From Candidatus Nomurabacteria bacterium (GTDB lineage Bacteria > Patescibacteria > Paceibacteria > UBA9973): a DNA stretch of 64,000 bases. Of this stretch, positions 46,252-54,789 are shown piece after piece. The stretch is taken from contig JAPLXP010000003.1 in assembly GCA_026396015.1 (NCBI GenBank), positions 198,158 to 262,157 of the forward strand, read 5' to 3'. The first letter of the stretch is position 1, and each line of letters starts with the position of its first letter. A model generated the notes under the pieces. It searched no databases and was not told where the DNA came from. It saw only the letters and a program-made list of their open reading frames with translations. Both the position numbers and the translations under genes were made by a program.

Positions 46252-48819
46252 CTATTTGTAATTCTTTTCTAGCCATTTTTTAATATCCTTTTTGTCATCC
46301 TTTATCCAAGCAATATTTGATTTTATTTTTTCTAGTCCTTGCTCTATTGTCCTATCTGCTCCTGGGGCATTATTCTTGCTGAAGAATTTTTGGATATCTT
46401 TCAAGTCTTTTGTGTTTGTGTGTGTGCCCATAGCGACCAAAAGTCTAGATAAGAAATGTCCACCTTCTCCGTATTTTTTACACAATTCTTTCCAATTATT
46501 TTTTATAAAAGCCCATGTCATATCTCTTCCATGGCTATTTGACCAAGTAGCTACGATCATATGTGGAGCATCTTGAATTCTGACATTTTTTGATAATGAA
46601 AATTCTAGTGTCTTTGTTAGTAAGTCTTTATCTTTAAAATTTGTCAGAGCATTTCCATATCTATTCTTTTCTTCATGCATCTTTTCTGTAATATATAATT
46701 TTTCAAAATTCTTCCATTCTTTTGCTCCGCCATATAGTGCTACGATACTGTAAACCACATTGCGTATATCAGCTCGTATGTTGCCTGCCTTGAATAATTT
46801 TTGCGCTTGTTTGATTATATCTTTGTCTCCGTATGTACCTGCGTTCATTAATGCTAGATTTCTTAAAAATACATCTGAATGGTGTTCTCCATCTTTTTTA
46901 TCCCAACCCATTTTTTTTGCCAAGGGTGAGAATATTGAAAGAGCATATTTAGAAAATATTTCTTGTGTACCTTCGTCTGTGTGAACATGTTTTATTTTGT
47001 TTATACCACTAGATATCTCTGCCCATACGATATATTGTGTCTCATCTTTATAATGATGAACATAATCTAATGCTTCTATAGTCTTTATGTATCCACCTTC
47101 CGCCAATGCAAAAAGATCACGAATTATTCCTAGTCTGTCATGAGTAGAAAGTTTACCTTCCTTTATCTCGTTTGCGATTCGAGCTAAGGTATCTACATCG
47201 TATCTGACACGTGCGAGTGTGTTTTCTCCTTTATTTATTTTTCCTATCGATGAACCGATCAGTGGTACTTTGTTTTTTGTTGTGAGCATCTTCAATGATT
47301 CATTGTTGCTCTCATAAGAAACTGGTACTTGCCACACAGTCTTTTCTTTGTTTTCTTGAGCAGAAATTCTACTTGAGAAAAATCTCTCTTGAGACAGAGT
47401 GTATCCTAATTTTTCTTTTGAAAGTGAAAGTAGTGGATATCCTATTTTACCTGTCCAATTTTTCATGATATCTCTGACAGGTTTTTTGCTTGTTTTCTCA
47501 AAAGCGTCCCATAAGTCTACTGTATGAGTATTTTTATAACTATGCTTTTTTAAATAATGTTGTAATCCTTTTTGGAATGCATCTTGGCCTATGTACTCTG
47601 CGAGCATTTTGATTACAGAGGCCCCCTTTGAATATGATACAGCATCAAATATCTCATTGATCTCACTTGGGTGATGCACTGCCACCTCGATAGGGTGTGA
47701 ATTGGATAGTGCATCGAGTCGTAGTGCTACCGCTGTATCTGAAGTGAGAAATTGATCCCATATATTCCATTCAGGGAATATTTTATCTACTGCTAGGTAT
47801 TCTATATAAGAAGCAAAACCTTCATTGAGCCATAAATCTGTCCACCATTCCATCGTCACAAGATTGCCGAACCATTGATGAGCTAGTTCATGTGCTATAA
47901 CTAATGCCACCCATTGGCGACTATTTAGTGATGAATGTTCTTCATCTACTAGTATTGCAGTCTCGCGATATGTGACTGCACCCCAGTTTTCCATTGCGCC
48001 TGATTCAAAATCCGGTATAGCAATCATATCCAATGTATCTAGTGGATATGGGATTTTAAAATATTCATTGTAAAAGTTTATAGACTTTATAGCCACCTCA
48101 AGAGCAAATTTCGCTTGGTGCTTTTTACCTGGTGTAGTGTATACACGTACTAGTGTAGGCTTTGGTCCGGCTGTTTGACCTTCGAGATATTCAAAATCAC
48201 CAATGATAAATGCGAGGAGGTATGTCGACATTTTTGGTGTCGGTGCAAATGATATTGTTTTATATCCACTCTCGTGTTCAGCTACTCGGATAGGTAGTGT
48301 ATTTGATATCGCAATTTTATCTCCAGGGATTACAAGGTGCACATCAAAGATTGCTTTTTGTGCTGGCTCATCAAAACAGGGGAATGCACGGCGTGCATCT
48401 GTAGCCTCAAATTGTGTTGTCGCTAGATGTTTTGTCTCACCATCAATCTCGTAGCGGCTACGGTAAAATCCACGCAATGATTCATTGATAATTCCTGTGA
48501 ATACAATAGACAATTTTGCCTTACCTTTTTTAACAGATTTCTTGAATGTAAAAGTCGCAGTCTCGGCAGCTGTGTCGTATTCTATCTTGTCTGCAAATTG
48601 TATTTCTTTGCCGATCTTTATTCCCGCCGTAGATATAGCGATGTCCTTGCTGTGTAGAGTAATAGATTTTACATCTTTATCTAGAGCTATATCGATAGTC
48701 TCATTACCTTCAAATACAAAGTTTTCAAGGTCTGGTTTCAATGTCAGATTATATCGAGTAGGGGTGACATGTTCTACTAATCGCACTGATGTTTTTTTAG
48801 ATTTGGTGGTTGTTTTCAT
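46252..48819 (-). CDS. M1 family aminopeptidase
   Basis: A zinc aminopeptidase of 855 residues. The M1 signature is complete: GAMEN exopeptidase motif (FESGAMENWGAVTYRE), zinc site HELAHQWFGN (His310 and His314) followed 18 residues later by NEGFA with the third ligand, and a C-terminal ERAP1-like helical domain. It trims peptides for amino acid recovery, useful in an organism living on host-derived peptides. Start at MKTTTKSKK: TATAAT preceded by TGC ends exactly 6 nt upstream. Confidence 0.95.
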   Translation of the reverse strand: MKTTTKSKKTSVRLVEHVTPTRYNLTLKPDLENFVFEGNETIDIALDKDVKSITLHSKDIAISTAGIKIGKEIQFADKIEYDTAAETATFTFKKSVKKGKAKLSIVFTGIINESLRGFYRSRYEIDGETKHLATTQFEATDARRAFPCFDEPAQKAIFDVHLVIPGDKIAISNTLPIRVAEHESGYKTISFAPTPKMSTYLLAFIIGDFEYLEGQTAGPKPTLVRVYTTPGKKHQAKFALEVAIKSINFYNEYFKIPYPLDTLDMIAIPDFESGAMENWGAVTYRETAILVDEEHSSLNSRQWVALVIAHELAHQWFGNLVTMEWWTDLWLNEGFASYIEYLAVDKIFPEWNIWDQFLTSDTAVALRLDALSNSHPIEVAVHHPSEINEIFDAVSYSKGASVIKMLAEYIGQDAFQKGLQHYLKKHSYKNTHTVDLWDAFEKTSKKPVRDIMKNWTGKIGYPLLSLSKEKLGYTLSQERFFSSRISAQENKEKTVWQVPVSYESNNESLKMLTTKNKVPLIGSSIGKINKGENTLARVRYDVDTLARIANEIKEGKLSTHDRLGIIRDLFALAEGGYIKTIEALDYVHHYKDETQYIVWAEISSGINKIKHVHTDEGTQEIFSKYALSIFSPLAKKMGWDKKDGEHHSDVFLRNLALMNAGTYGDKDIIKQAQKLFKAGNIRADIRNVVYSIVALYGGAKEWKNFEKLYITEKMHEEKNRYGNALTNFKDKDLLTKTLEFSLSKNVRIQDAPHMIVATWSNSHGRDMTWAFIKNNWKELCKKYGEGGHFLSRLLVAMGTHTNTKDLKDIQKFFSKNNAPGADRTIEQGLEKIKSNIAWIKDDKKDIKKWLEKNYK

Positions 48820-48825
48820 GGGGTC

Positions 48826-48870
48826 ATTATAGCAAAACAATCTCAACGATAGAAGTTGAGATTGTTTGTT
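48826..48870 (-). promoter_or_regulatory. gdhA terminator overlapping the aminopeptidase promoter
   Basis: On the minus strand the hairpin CAATCTCAACTTCTATCGTT, GAGATTG ends in TTTT, which runs directly into GCTATAATGACCCC and the aminopeptidase ATG. The terminator T-run and the spacer of the next promoter share bases. Confidence 0.7.
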
Positions 48871-48879
48871 TTTGTGTTC

Positions 48880-50109
48880 TTATTTTGTTGCTTGTTCGAT
48901 GCGCTCGAGGGCTACGATGAATGCGGCACGGCGGACATCTGTATGAAGCTCTTGTGATCGAGCATAGATGATATTTGTTTGTTCATCCATAATCTTCTTC
49001 AGCTTGTTGAATACATCCTCCTCGCTCCATTTTTCGCCATTTAGATTCTGCTCCCATTCGAATGTAGATACAGTCACTCCACCAGCGTTAGCTAATATAT
49101 CAGGTATGACTGGGATTCCACGGCTGTATAGTATATCGTCTGCTTCCGGAGTTGTTGGTCCATTTGCCAATTCCATCACTAGCTTTGCCTTTATATTGTT
49201 GGCATTGTCTGCTGTGATTTGATTCTCAAGTGCTGCTGGGATCAATACGTCACATTCTATCTCTAGTAGTTGTGCATTTGTGATTGTCTTTGAACCAGGG
49301 AATCCTTCGATTTTATTGTTTGCCTTTTTGTATTCATTGAGTGCTGCGATATCAAAGCCAACAGACAAATCTTCCTTTACTATCGCACCTTTTGAATCTG
49401 ATAGTGCGATGATCTTGTGTCCATCATTTGCAAGTATCTCTGCCGCATTGCCTCCTACGTTACCAAAACCTTGGATTACGATATTGCATGATGCTGGAAG
49501 ATTTAGCTTTTCTTGCATTACCTTGAAAGTATAGAATCCTCCGAGTCCTGTAGCTGGTCCACGTCCAGCTGAGCCACCTACTTCTAGTGGCTTGCCTGTG
49601 AATGTAGCATTGCTAGTGTCACCAGTTATTTTTGCGTATTCATCTACCATCCATGACATGATTTCGGGAGTAGTATTTACATCTGGAGCGGGGACATCTA
49701 CTCGTGGTCCGATATTTGGAGCCATCATCTTTACCCATCCACGAGAGAGTCTCTCGAGTTCTCCTTTTGATAATTCTTTTGGATTCACTGTGATTCCACC
49801 CTTGCCTCCTCCCATCGGGATATTCGCAACAGCACATTTCAGCGCCATCCAAAAAGCGAGAGCCTTTACCTCATTGATCTCTGTATCCTGGTGATAACGG
49901 ATTCCACCTTTGTATGGTCCACGAGCATTGTTGTACTGTACGCGGTAACCTTCGAAAATTTTTAATTTACCATCATCCATAGTTACTGGGATAGCTACGT
50001 GTAGCTCACGGTTGGGTTGATGAAGACGAGACATGAATTCTGCGCTGAACTGCTTTACTTTGTTTGCACGGTCAAGCTGTGAGAGTGCGTTTTGAAATGG
50101 ATTATTCAT
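48880..50109 (-). CDS. gdhA: Glutamate dehydrogenase (NAD(P)-dependent)
   Basis: Interconverts glutamate and 2-oxoglutarate. GPYKGGIRYHQDTE with substrate lysine, ALKCAVANIPMGGGKGGITV with the catalytic lysine, DVPAPDVNTTPEIMSWM and the Rossmann fingerprint IQGFGNVGGNAAEIL are all in place. 409 residues. TATAAT preceded by TG ends exactly 6 nt before the ATG at 50109. With the aminopeptidase downstream it makes a peptide and amino-acid catabolism pair. Confidence 0.96.
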   Translation of the reverse strand: MNNPFQNALSQLDRANKVKQFSAEFMSRLHQPNRELHVAIPVTMDDGKLKIFEGYRVQYNNARGPYKGGIRYHQDTEINEVKALAFWMALKCAVANIPMGGGKGGITVNPKELSKGELERLSRGWVKMMAPNIGPRVDVPAPDVNTTPEIMSWMVDEYAKITGDTSNATFTGKPLEVGGSAGRGPATGLGGFYTFKVMQEKLNLPASCNIVIQGFGNVGGNAAEILANDGHKIIALSDSKGAIVKEDLSVGFDIAALNEYKKANNKIEGFPGSKTITNAQLLEIECDVLIPAALENQITADNANNIKAKLVMELANGPTTPEADDILYSRGIPVIPDILANAGGVTVSTFEWEQNLNGEKWSEEDVFNKLKKIMDEQTNIIYARSQELHTDVRRAAFIVALERIEQATK

Positions 50110-50125
50110 TTCTAGATTATACACC

Positions 50126-50539
50126 TTACTTTTCACGAAGCAAACTTGAATGTAGAGTTTTACCTTTGAAATTTTTTTCTACTTTTTTGATTTCAAAACC
50201 AAATTTTAATTGCATATCATATAGAGCTTTTTCCATACGGTTCTGGTCATAGCCTAGAACAATGACATCAGGTGTGTGCTCCTTTATCACATTCCATACA
50301 TTTGATTTACCGTCACCGGGTATCACAGTCGCACGAGGGTATTCCTTTTCTAGATTCTTTATGCGAGTTGTGAGAGGGAATTGGGGAGATACTTCTTTGA
50401 GCCATTTTACTGTATCGTCTAGTGTGACTACGATAGTCAGATCTGTACCGTAGTATTGGGCCTCCGTTAGGAAAAAGCGGTGCCCATCGTGGATACCATC
50501 AAATACTCCAAAAACCATGACTTTTACTCGATTGTTCAT
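50126..50539 (-). CDS. Cytidylyltransferase-like nucleotidyltransferase
   Basis: A 137-residue HIGH-type nucleotidyltransferase: VMVFGVFDGIHDGHRFFLTE holds the HxGH-like motif (H.GH), then TIVVTLDD and VIVLGYDQNRMEKALYDM, and an ISSSLIRE-like end (TLHSSLLREK). It resembles glycerol-3-phosphate cytidylyltransferase or the archaeal FAD synthetase; substrate cannot be fixed. The start is 5-6 nt after a TACTAT/TATTAT hexamer, so leaderless. It is divergent from the surface-protein gene at 50630. Confidence 0.85.
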   Translation of the reverse strand: MNNRVKVMVFGVFDGIHDGHRFFLTEAQYYGTDLTIVVTLDDTVKWLKEVSPQFPLTTRIKNLEKEYPRATVIPGDGKSNVWNVIKEHTPDVIVLGYDQNRMEKALYDMQLKFGFEIKKVEKNFKGKTLHSSLLREK

Positions 50540-50593
50540 ATATAATAGTACTTTAGCATAAAAAGCCATATAAACTAAGCATAAATAGGGTAC

Positions 50594-50623
50594 TTGACAA
50601 ATGTACATATAATATGCTATAAT
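50594..50623 (+). promoter_or_regulatory. Promoter of the Gln/Tyr-rich surface protein gene
   Basis: TTGACA (50594-50599), 18-bp spacer, TATAAT (50618-50623) preceded by TGC, exactly 6 nt before the ATG at 50630: a model leaderless promoter. Confidence 0.85.
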
Positions 50624-50629
50624 ACCAGT

Positions 50630-51256
50630 ATGAATAACAAAACAAAAAACTTAATAGCATTTGCATTCACAGCTTTTGTATTTGTTTTTGCAACTCACGC
50701 ATCTGCTGCTGTGACTTCAGATGACTATGGAACTCCAAGATACAATTATAATAATCAGCCATATGCTCAACCTTATATGCAGACATATGGTAATCAGTAT
50801 CAACAGTACCCTCAGCAATCATACAATCAGACATACCAGCAACCTTACAATCAAAACTACGGACAGCAATACAATCAGAATTACGGAGCACAGACAGGAT
50901 ATGCTGCACCAGTAAACAATCCACCAGTGAACAATCCAGTAGTCGCAAGTAATACTTTTACAAATACTAATACAACAAAGGCTACAACAGTACGTCGTGT
51001 CGTAGCAAGTAACACACAAGCAAGACCCGTAGCAGTATCGCAGAATCAAGTAGCTGGAACAAATGTAGGAGTGATAAGTGCTAGCGATATGAATCAGGCT
51101 AGTGTAAACAATCTACCAGCATTGTCTCTACGTGGAAGTAATAGTTTTATGCCCGATACAGTATTTGAATGGTTATTGACAATTATATTCATCTTGGTGA
51201 TTATTATCATCATTCGTGTTATGTCTCGCAAGCATGGCCCTACAGATCATCATTAA
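50630..51256 (+). CDS. Surface protein, Gln/Tyr/Asn-rich, with a C-terminal membrane anchor
   Basis: A 208-residue exported protein. Signal peptide (NLIAFAFTAFVFVFATHASA), a low-complexity region with repeats of QQPYNQNYGQQYNQ type (about 30-95), a Thr/Val/Asn-rich linker, and a C-terminal anchor FEWLLTIIFILVIIIIIRVM with the tail SRKHGPTDHH. The end resembles that of the large surface protein at 35040, suggesting a shared way of anchoring. Strong promoter, probably abundant. Confidence 0.8.
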   Translation: MNNKTKNLIAFAFTAFVFVFATHASAAVTSDDYGTPRYNYNNQPYAQPYMQTYGNQYQQYPQQSYNQTYQQPYNQNYGQQYNQNYGAQTGYAAPVNNPPVNNPVVASNTFTNTNTTKATTVRRVVASNTQARPVAVSQNQVAGTNVGVISASDMNQASVNNLPALSLRGSNSFMPDTVFEWLLTIIFILVIIIIIRVMSRKHGPTDHH

Positions 51257-51259
51257 GAA

Positions 51260-51300
51260 ATACAAAAAGCACCACGACTGTGGTGCTTTTTGTATTTTTT
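51260..51300 (+). terminator. Terminator of the Gln/Tyr-rich gene
   Basis: ATACAAAAAGCACCACGA, CTG, TGGTGCTTTTTGTATTTTTT long stem. Confidence 0.85.
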
Positions 51301-51311
51301 GATAAAATAAT

Positions 51312-51566
51312 ATGAGCATGAAAAATAAAATCTCAAATGGGGTAGTACATAGGGTGCCTGCTGATCTGAAAAAGATTTTTACAGAAAAGGCGCCAGTACT
51401 CGAAACATGGAATGATATCACACCATTGGCTCGCAATGAGTGGATATGCTGGATCGAGGATGCCAAGAAATCCGAGACACGTGAGCGCCGGATAAAAATC
51501 ATGATTGATAAATTCAACAAAGGTGCCCGCCGTCCATGCTGTTGGGCAGGGTGTACGCACAGATAA
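51312..51566 (+). CDS. YdeI/OmpD-associated family protein
   Basis: An 84-residue protein with the family core ETWNDITPLARNEWICWIED followed by AKKSETRERRIKIMIDKF and the Cys-rich end RRPCCWAGCTHR. The family (PF13376 type, from memory) is linked to bacteriocin tolerance in some genomes. TAAAAT is 3 or 9 nt upstream depending on which of two ATGs is used. It ends 6 bp before the first accessory-region palindrome and marks the edge of the conserved backbone. Confidence 0.8.
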   Translation: MSMKNKISNGVVHRVPADLKKIFTEKAPVLETWNDITPLARNEWICWIEDAKKSETRERRIKIMIDKFNKGARRPCCWAGCTHR

Positions 51567-51571
51567 ATATT

Positions 51572-51600
51572 AGTGTAGCAAGAACAGTTCTTGCTACACT
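51572..51600. repeat. Palindrome D copy 1
   Basis: AGTGTAGCAAGAAC, A, GTTCTTGCTACACT: perfect 14-bp arms around one base. First of nine copies between here and 59645. Confidence 0.95.
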
Positions 51601-51618
51601 AAAAGAAAAGATTGCACA

Positions 51619-51759
51619 AGGAGGATTACCCACCAAGCCACCAATTGGATATAAAACTATTGGAGAAAAAGGTCATAAAATACATGTGATAAATAATGAG
51701 ACGGCCCCACTTGTAAAAAAAATGTTTGAATTATATTCAACTGGTAATTTTTCTGTAGT
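51619..51759 (+). pseudogene. Serine recombinase fragment, copy 1
   Basis: 141 bp coding for GGLPTKPPIGYKTIGEKGHK then IHVINNETAPLVKKMFELYS and TGNFSV, the middle of the recombinase domain of a large serine recombinase; compare RRGEWPGWAPLGY and LVKKLFELYATTNYSM in the intact gene at 62741. It is bounded on both sides by palindrome D and is identical to 55865-56005. Confidence 0.85.
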
Positions 51760-51786
51760 GTGTAGCAAGAACTGTTCTTGCTACAC
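51760..51786. repeat. Palindrome D copy 2
   Basis: GTGTAGCAAGAAC, T, GTTCTTGCTACAC perfect arms, directly at the break of the recombinase fragment. Confidence 0.95.
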
Positions 51787-51813
51787 TTAAAAATGATAAT
51801 TGGTGCAAAATTA

Positions 51814-52476
51814 TTACTTTAATCGCTCTGCTTTCTTCGGTATTATGTATACTGTTTCTAAAAGATTTTCAACAATATCAAAAGCTACTTCTAATTCCGC
51901 ATCTGTTGGAGCTTTTATTTCATGAGCAGCTTCGTTTCCTAATAAACGAGTTTTATGTAAAATAGTCGCATTATTTTTTGTAAGAACTTCTTTTGTAACT
52001 AAATCATCAATCTTTTTTTCAAGATTTCTTCCCTTTGTTTTTTTCTCAGAACAGACAGCTTCAACTAAAGCTCTTATTCCAATACCTGAAATAATTTTTA
52101 GTTTAGTACATAATGCTTTATGGGTTTCTATGTATATTGAACGAATTTTTTCTGGTAATGAATATCTATCCTGAAGAGCTGTGCGTCCCATTAAACGATT
52201 GGGGTATATTTCCTCTCTATAATTATAAATACAATTACCATCATTATCAGGTTCATAATCTTCGGAATTACTTGAACTGACACGAAAAGATATTTCATCA
52301 CACCCTAAACAACGAATTATTTCATATATATCGATACCTTGAATATCGTCACTACTGTCACCCCAATGAGATTTTATGGAACTACAAACTATGTTGTTTG
52401 TAGTATTGTCGCAATTAATACAAACAACTTCTCTAATCTTATCTTTTGTTTCATCTAATGTAATTTCTTTTGACAT
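51814..52476 (-). CDS. DUF4145-domain protein
   Basis: A 220-residue protein with a zinc-binding N-terminus (CINCDNTTNN ... CLGCDEISFR, two CxxC pairs) and the DUF4145 helical domain: AGIRALVEA-type GIGIRALVEAVCSEKKTKGR, then LHKTRLLGNEAAHEIKAPTD. DUF4145 is often found in defence islands, alone or fused to nucleases; its action is unknown. First gene in a run of minus-strand accessory genes. AT-rich leader, no Shine-Dalgarno. Confidence 0.8.
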   Translation of the reverse strand: MSKEITLDETKDKIREVVCINCDNTTNNIVCSSIKSHWGDSSDDIQGIDIYEIIRCLGCDEISFRVSSSNSEDYEPDNDGNCIYNYREEIYPNRLMGRTALQDRYSLPEKIRSIYIETHKALCTKLKIISGIGIRALVEAVCSEKKTKGRNLEKKIDDLVTKEVLTKNNATILHKTRLLGNEAAHEIKAPTDAELEVAFDIVENLLETVYIIPKKAERLK

Positions 52477-52504
52477 TTTAATTAAAATAATTATTTATAA
52501 AATA

Positions 52505-52741
52505 TTACCTATTTGAATTTCGTGGATCTAAATAATTTTTTTTATTTTCTTCAAATTTTTGTTTTTGAAGATTTGCAATATTTAAATTAAAAGCTCTATT
52601 ATCTTTTGTGTCTGTTACTGGCTTTAGTTTTTTGTTTCCCAAAAATAATATTTTAATCATTTCAATCAACCATAGAATAATCGTTGCAATTATTATTGTT
52701 CCAACTCCAATTACCCAAGGATTGTTAAAAAATTTTAACAT
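52505..52741 (-). CDS. Small single-pass membrane protein
   Basis: A 78-residue protein: one membrane helix (WVIGVGTIIIATIILWLIEM), then a basic cytoplasmic tail rich in Lys/Asn ending LDPRNSNR. No recognised family. It starts 4 bp downstream of the coiled-coil gene at 52746, so the two are probably co-transcribed. Confidence 0.55.
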   Translation of the reverse strand: MLKFFNNPWVIGVGTIIIATIILWLIEMIKILFLGNKKLKPVTDTKDNRAFNLNIANLQKQKFEENKKNYLDPRNSNR

Positions 52742-52745
52742 AATA

Positions 52746-53639
52746 TTAATTACAGCTTATATCGTAGGTTCCATTTACCCCCGTGCCTCTCATTGTGCAG
52801 TAAGTAGTTTTTGGTATTTGAATTTTAGGAATTATAGTTGGTTGGTAATAAGATGTAGGAAGAGTAAAACTCGTTGTTTGTTTATTTGTCTCAATATAAT
52901 TTTTATACATTATTAACATTTGCTTAAAATCAGCTTCATTTTTTTCATATTTTTTTATAAAGTCATCACTTGCACGTAATATATTTTTACTTACATCTTG
53001 CTGATTAAGATAACCTTGACTCTTCATTAACCATAATGAATATTCATTCGCTGTTTTTTCATCTTCAATAAAAGACGATTCATTTTTTGCTCTACCTTCT
53101 TTTGTTACAAGTAAATTATTATTTAAAATAGGAATCATTCCTTCAAGATAATTTTTATAAATTAAATATGATTCTATATAATTTTCATGTTGTTTAACTA
53201 TCAAACTAAAAGCCTTATCATTATAAATATTTTGTGAATTTATAAGATCTTTCCTCTCTGTGGTATCCTTAATTGCCTTATCAATAATAAGAATATTTTT
53301 TTGAACATATTCAATATCTTCATTATTACGTTTAATAAGAGAATCAAACAACGCAAGTGAAATATAATTAAAATTTTTTCTAACGTTAGTATTAATTGAT
53401 TTTTGAGTAGATCTACTTGATTTTGTGTTAATAATTTCAGAAGGAGAGTTTGACTGCTCTTTATTTAAATTATCTATCTTTTTTTGAAATTCACTTATTT
53501 TTTGTTCCTGATTCTGTATTTTTTGTATTGCTTCTTTTTTTTGAAAAACTTTCCAACTAAATGGATTCCACCAAGAAGCAAAAACTACAGAAGGGATCAT
53601 GAATGTAAAAATAAGTATGATAGGAGTATATTTTTTCAT
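52746..53639 (-). CDS. Exported coiled-coil protein (WWNPFSW type)
   Basis: A 297-residue protein with a signal peptide (YTPIILIFTFMIPSVVFAS) followed at once by WWNPFSW, a motif seen after the signal peptide in many Parcubacteria proteins. Residues about 30-70 are coiled coil (EAIQKIQNQEQKISEFQKKI), the middle is helical and the end holds a Pro/Thr stretch with CTMRGTGVNGTYDISC. The start at 53639 fits the signal peptide better than the longer frame. Function unknown; likely periplasmic or surface. Confidence 0.7.
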   Translation of the reverse strand: MKKYTPIILIFTFMIPSVVFASWWNPFSWKVFQKKEAIQKIQNQEQKISEFQKKIDNLNKEQSNSPSEIINTKSSRSTQKSINTNVRKNFNYISLALFDSLIKRNNEDIEYVQKNILIIDKAIKDTTERKDLINSQNIYNDKAFSLIVKQHENYIESYLIYKNYLEGMIPILNNNLLVTKEGRAKNESSFIEDEKTANEYSLWLMKSQGYLNQQDVSKNILRASDDFIKKYEKNEADFKQMLIMYKNYIETNKQTTSFTLPTSYYQPTIIPKIQIPKTTYCTMRGTGVNGTYDISCN

Positions 53640-53643
53640 AATT

Positions 53644-53811
53644 TTATTTAATAAAATAGTTAATATCTTTATTATAGATCTTCGCAAAAGTTTGAAGTTC
53701 GACAACATCAACTCTTTGCTGACCTGATTCGACGTTAGAAATATGAGATTGTGGTCGCTTTAATTTCTTAGCAACCTGCACCTGAGTCAATCCTGATTCG
53801 AGTCTAGCTTT
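53644..53811 (-). pseudogene. XRE helix-turn-helix regulator fragment, 5' end lost at a palindrome
   Basis: The frame reads KARLESGLTQVQVAKKLKRP QSHISNVESGQQRVDVVELQ TFAKIYNKDINYFIK and stop: the helix-turn-helix core of an XRE regulator. The N-terminus is missing; the frame runs back into palindrome D copy 3 at 53812. It lies 4 bp upstream of the WWNPFSW gene. Confidence 0.8.
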
Positions 53812-53840
53812 AGTGTAGCAAGAACCGTTCTTGCTACGAT
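53812..53840. repeat. Palindrome D copy 3
   Basis: AGTGTAGCAAGAAC, C, GTTCTTGCTACGAT: inner arms perfect, outer bases changed on the right. It truncates the XRE gene. Confidence 0.9.
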
Positions 53841-53864
53841 TTGATTTACCGAGAACCGCTCTAG

Positions 53865-54338
53865 TTACATATCTAATTGGCTAATCTCATATCTCCAATT
53901 TTGATCATGAGAATTAATAATAAAGGATGGTACACCACCTTTGTGAATAACACTATCAATTTTATTTGTACTACAAATAACTATAGCTTTTGACTGCCAT
54001 AATCCATTAAGCATTTCTTCGTTTATTTCTACATCAGCAAGTATAAGACCTTGTCCAATTGGCTTAAGTAGTCTTTTTAAAAGTATAGGGACTAAAAATA
54101 ATAATATATATACCCAATTTAATTTAAACGCTAAAAAAATGGAAAGAGAAAACCAAACCCATACGTTTAAGAGTGGCCAATAGATATAAAATAAATATAA
54201 AGATGATAGTTTGGTTTTGCATATATAATAAATCCAAATACCAAAAGGGTCCTTTATAAACCGTTTTAACCGCAGCTCAACTTTTTTTGCACTTATCAAT
54301 TCTTTTAATTTTATAAATTCTTCGCTGTTACTTTTCAT
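53865..54338 (-). CDS. Hypothetical membrane protein
   Basis: A 157-residue protein with a soluble N-terminus, two adjacent membrane helices (LLNVWVWFSLSIFLAFKLNW and VYILLFLVPILLKRLLK) and a soluble C-terminal domain (GLWQSKAIVICSTNKIDSVI ... WRYEISQLDM). No recognised family. It starts 3 bp after the small secreted gene at 54342; the pair forms a transcription unit. Confidence 0.55.
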   Translation of the reverse strand: MKSNSEEFIKLKELISAKKVELRLKRFIKDPFGIWIYYICKTKLSSLYLFYIYWPLLNVWVWFSLSIFLAFKLNWVYILLFLVPILLKRLLKPIGQGLILADVEINEEMLNGLWQSKAIVICSTNKIDSVIHKGGVPSFIINSHDQNWRYEISQLDM

Positions 54339-54341
54339 AAA

Positions 54342-54572
54342 TTACCATTTAACAGAACCCTTTTTACCTGTGTAGGGGTTATAGTTTCCTTTAGATGAAT
54401 AATTGTCGTACTTTACCTTATTGGGGCTAGAACGGTAAGAAGGCATGACATATGTGCCAGTCTTTGTTGTATAGCCTTTTACGCGAGTCACAGCATCAAC
54501 TTTATTGATACTGAAAGCAAATAGACCAAACATAAACATAGCTAGAACCGAGAAAGTAATGAGTTTTTTCAT
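54342..54572 (-). CDS. Small secreted protein with GY.tk.GTYV.P..R..P motif
   Basis: A 76-residue exported peptide: signal peptide (KKLITFSVLAMFMFGLFAFS), then VKGYTTKTGTYVMPSYRSSP NKVKYDNYSSKGNYNPYTGK. This short motif recurs in secreted proteins and phage-associated genes of many bacteria; no function has been assigned that I know. Confidence 0.65.
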   Translation of the reverse strand: MKKLITFSVLAMFMFGLFAFSINKVDAVTRVKGYTTKTGTYVMPSYRSSPNKVKYDNYSSKGNYNPYTGKKGSVKW

Positions 54573-54723
54573 AGTAAATTTAAGTTATTTAATTAATACC
54601 TTAATCATATGCCTAATAGTAAATAAATCAAGCTTATATTTGACGGAGGAGGGGGTCAAAGATGCTTATTCTGAGAATAAGATACCTAGCAATAGTAGTG
54701 TGGTTTTTACGCAACATTAGTGG

Positions 54724-54749
54724 GTGTAGCAAGAACTGTTCTTACTATG
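54724..54749. repeat. Palindrome D copy 4, degenerate
   Basis: GTGTAGCAAGAAC, T, GTTCTTACTATG with two changes in the right arm. The stretch 54573-54789 around it holds no gene; it includes AATAATGCC-type AT-rich DNA and a TATGTCGG tail. Confidence 0.8.
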
Positions 54750-54789
54750 TCGGAACCTTTCTTGCGAGGTACTATTTACTGCTGATAGT

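Noticed and set aside
51572..51600. Palindrome D as a LexA/DinR box
   Set aside because: DinR boxes have GAAC and GTTC four bases apart; here they are one base apart and the palindrome is much longer, and copies do not sit at promoters.
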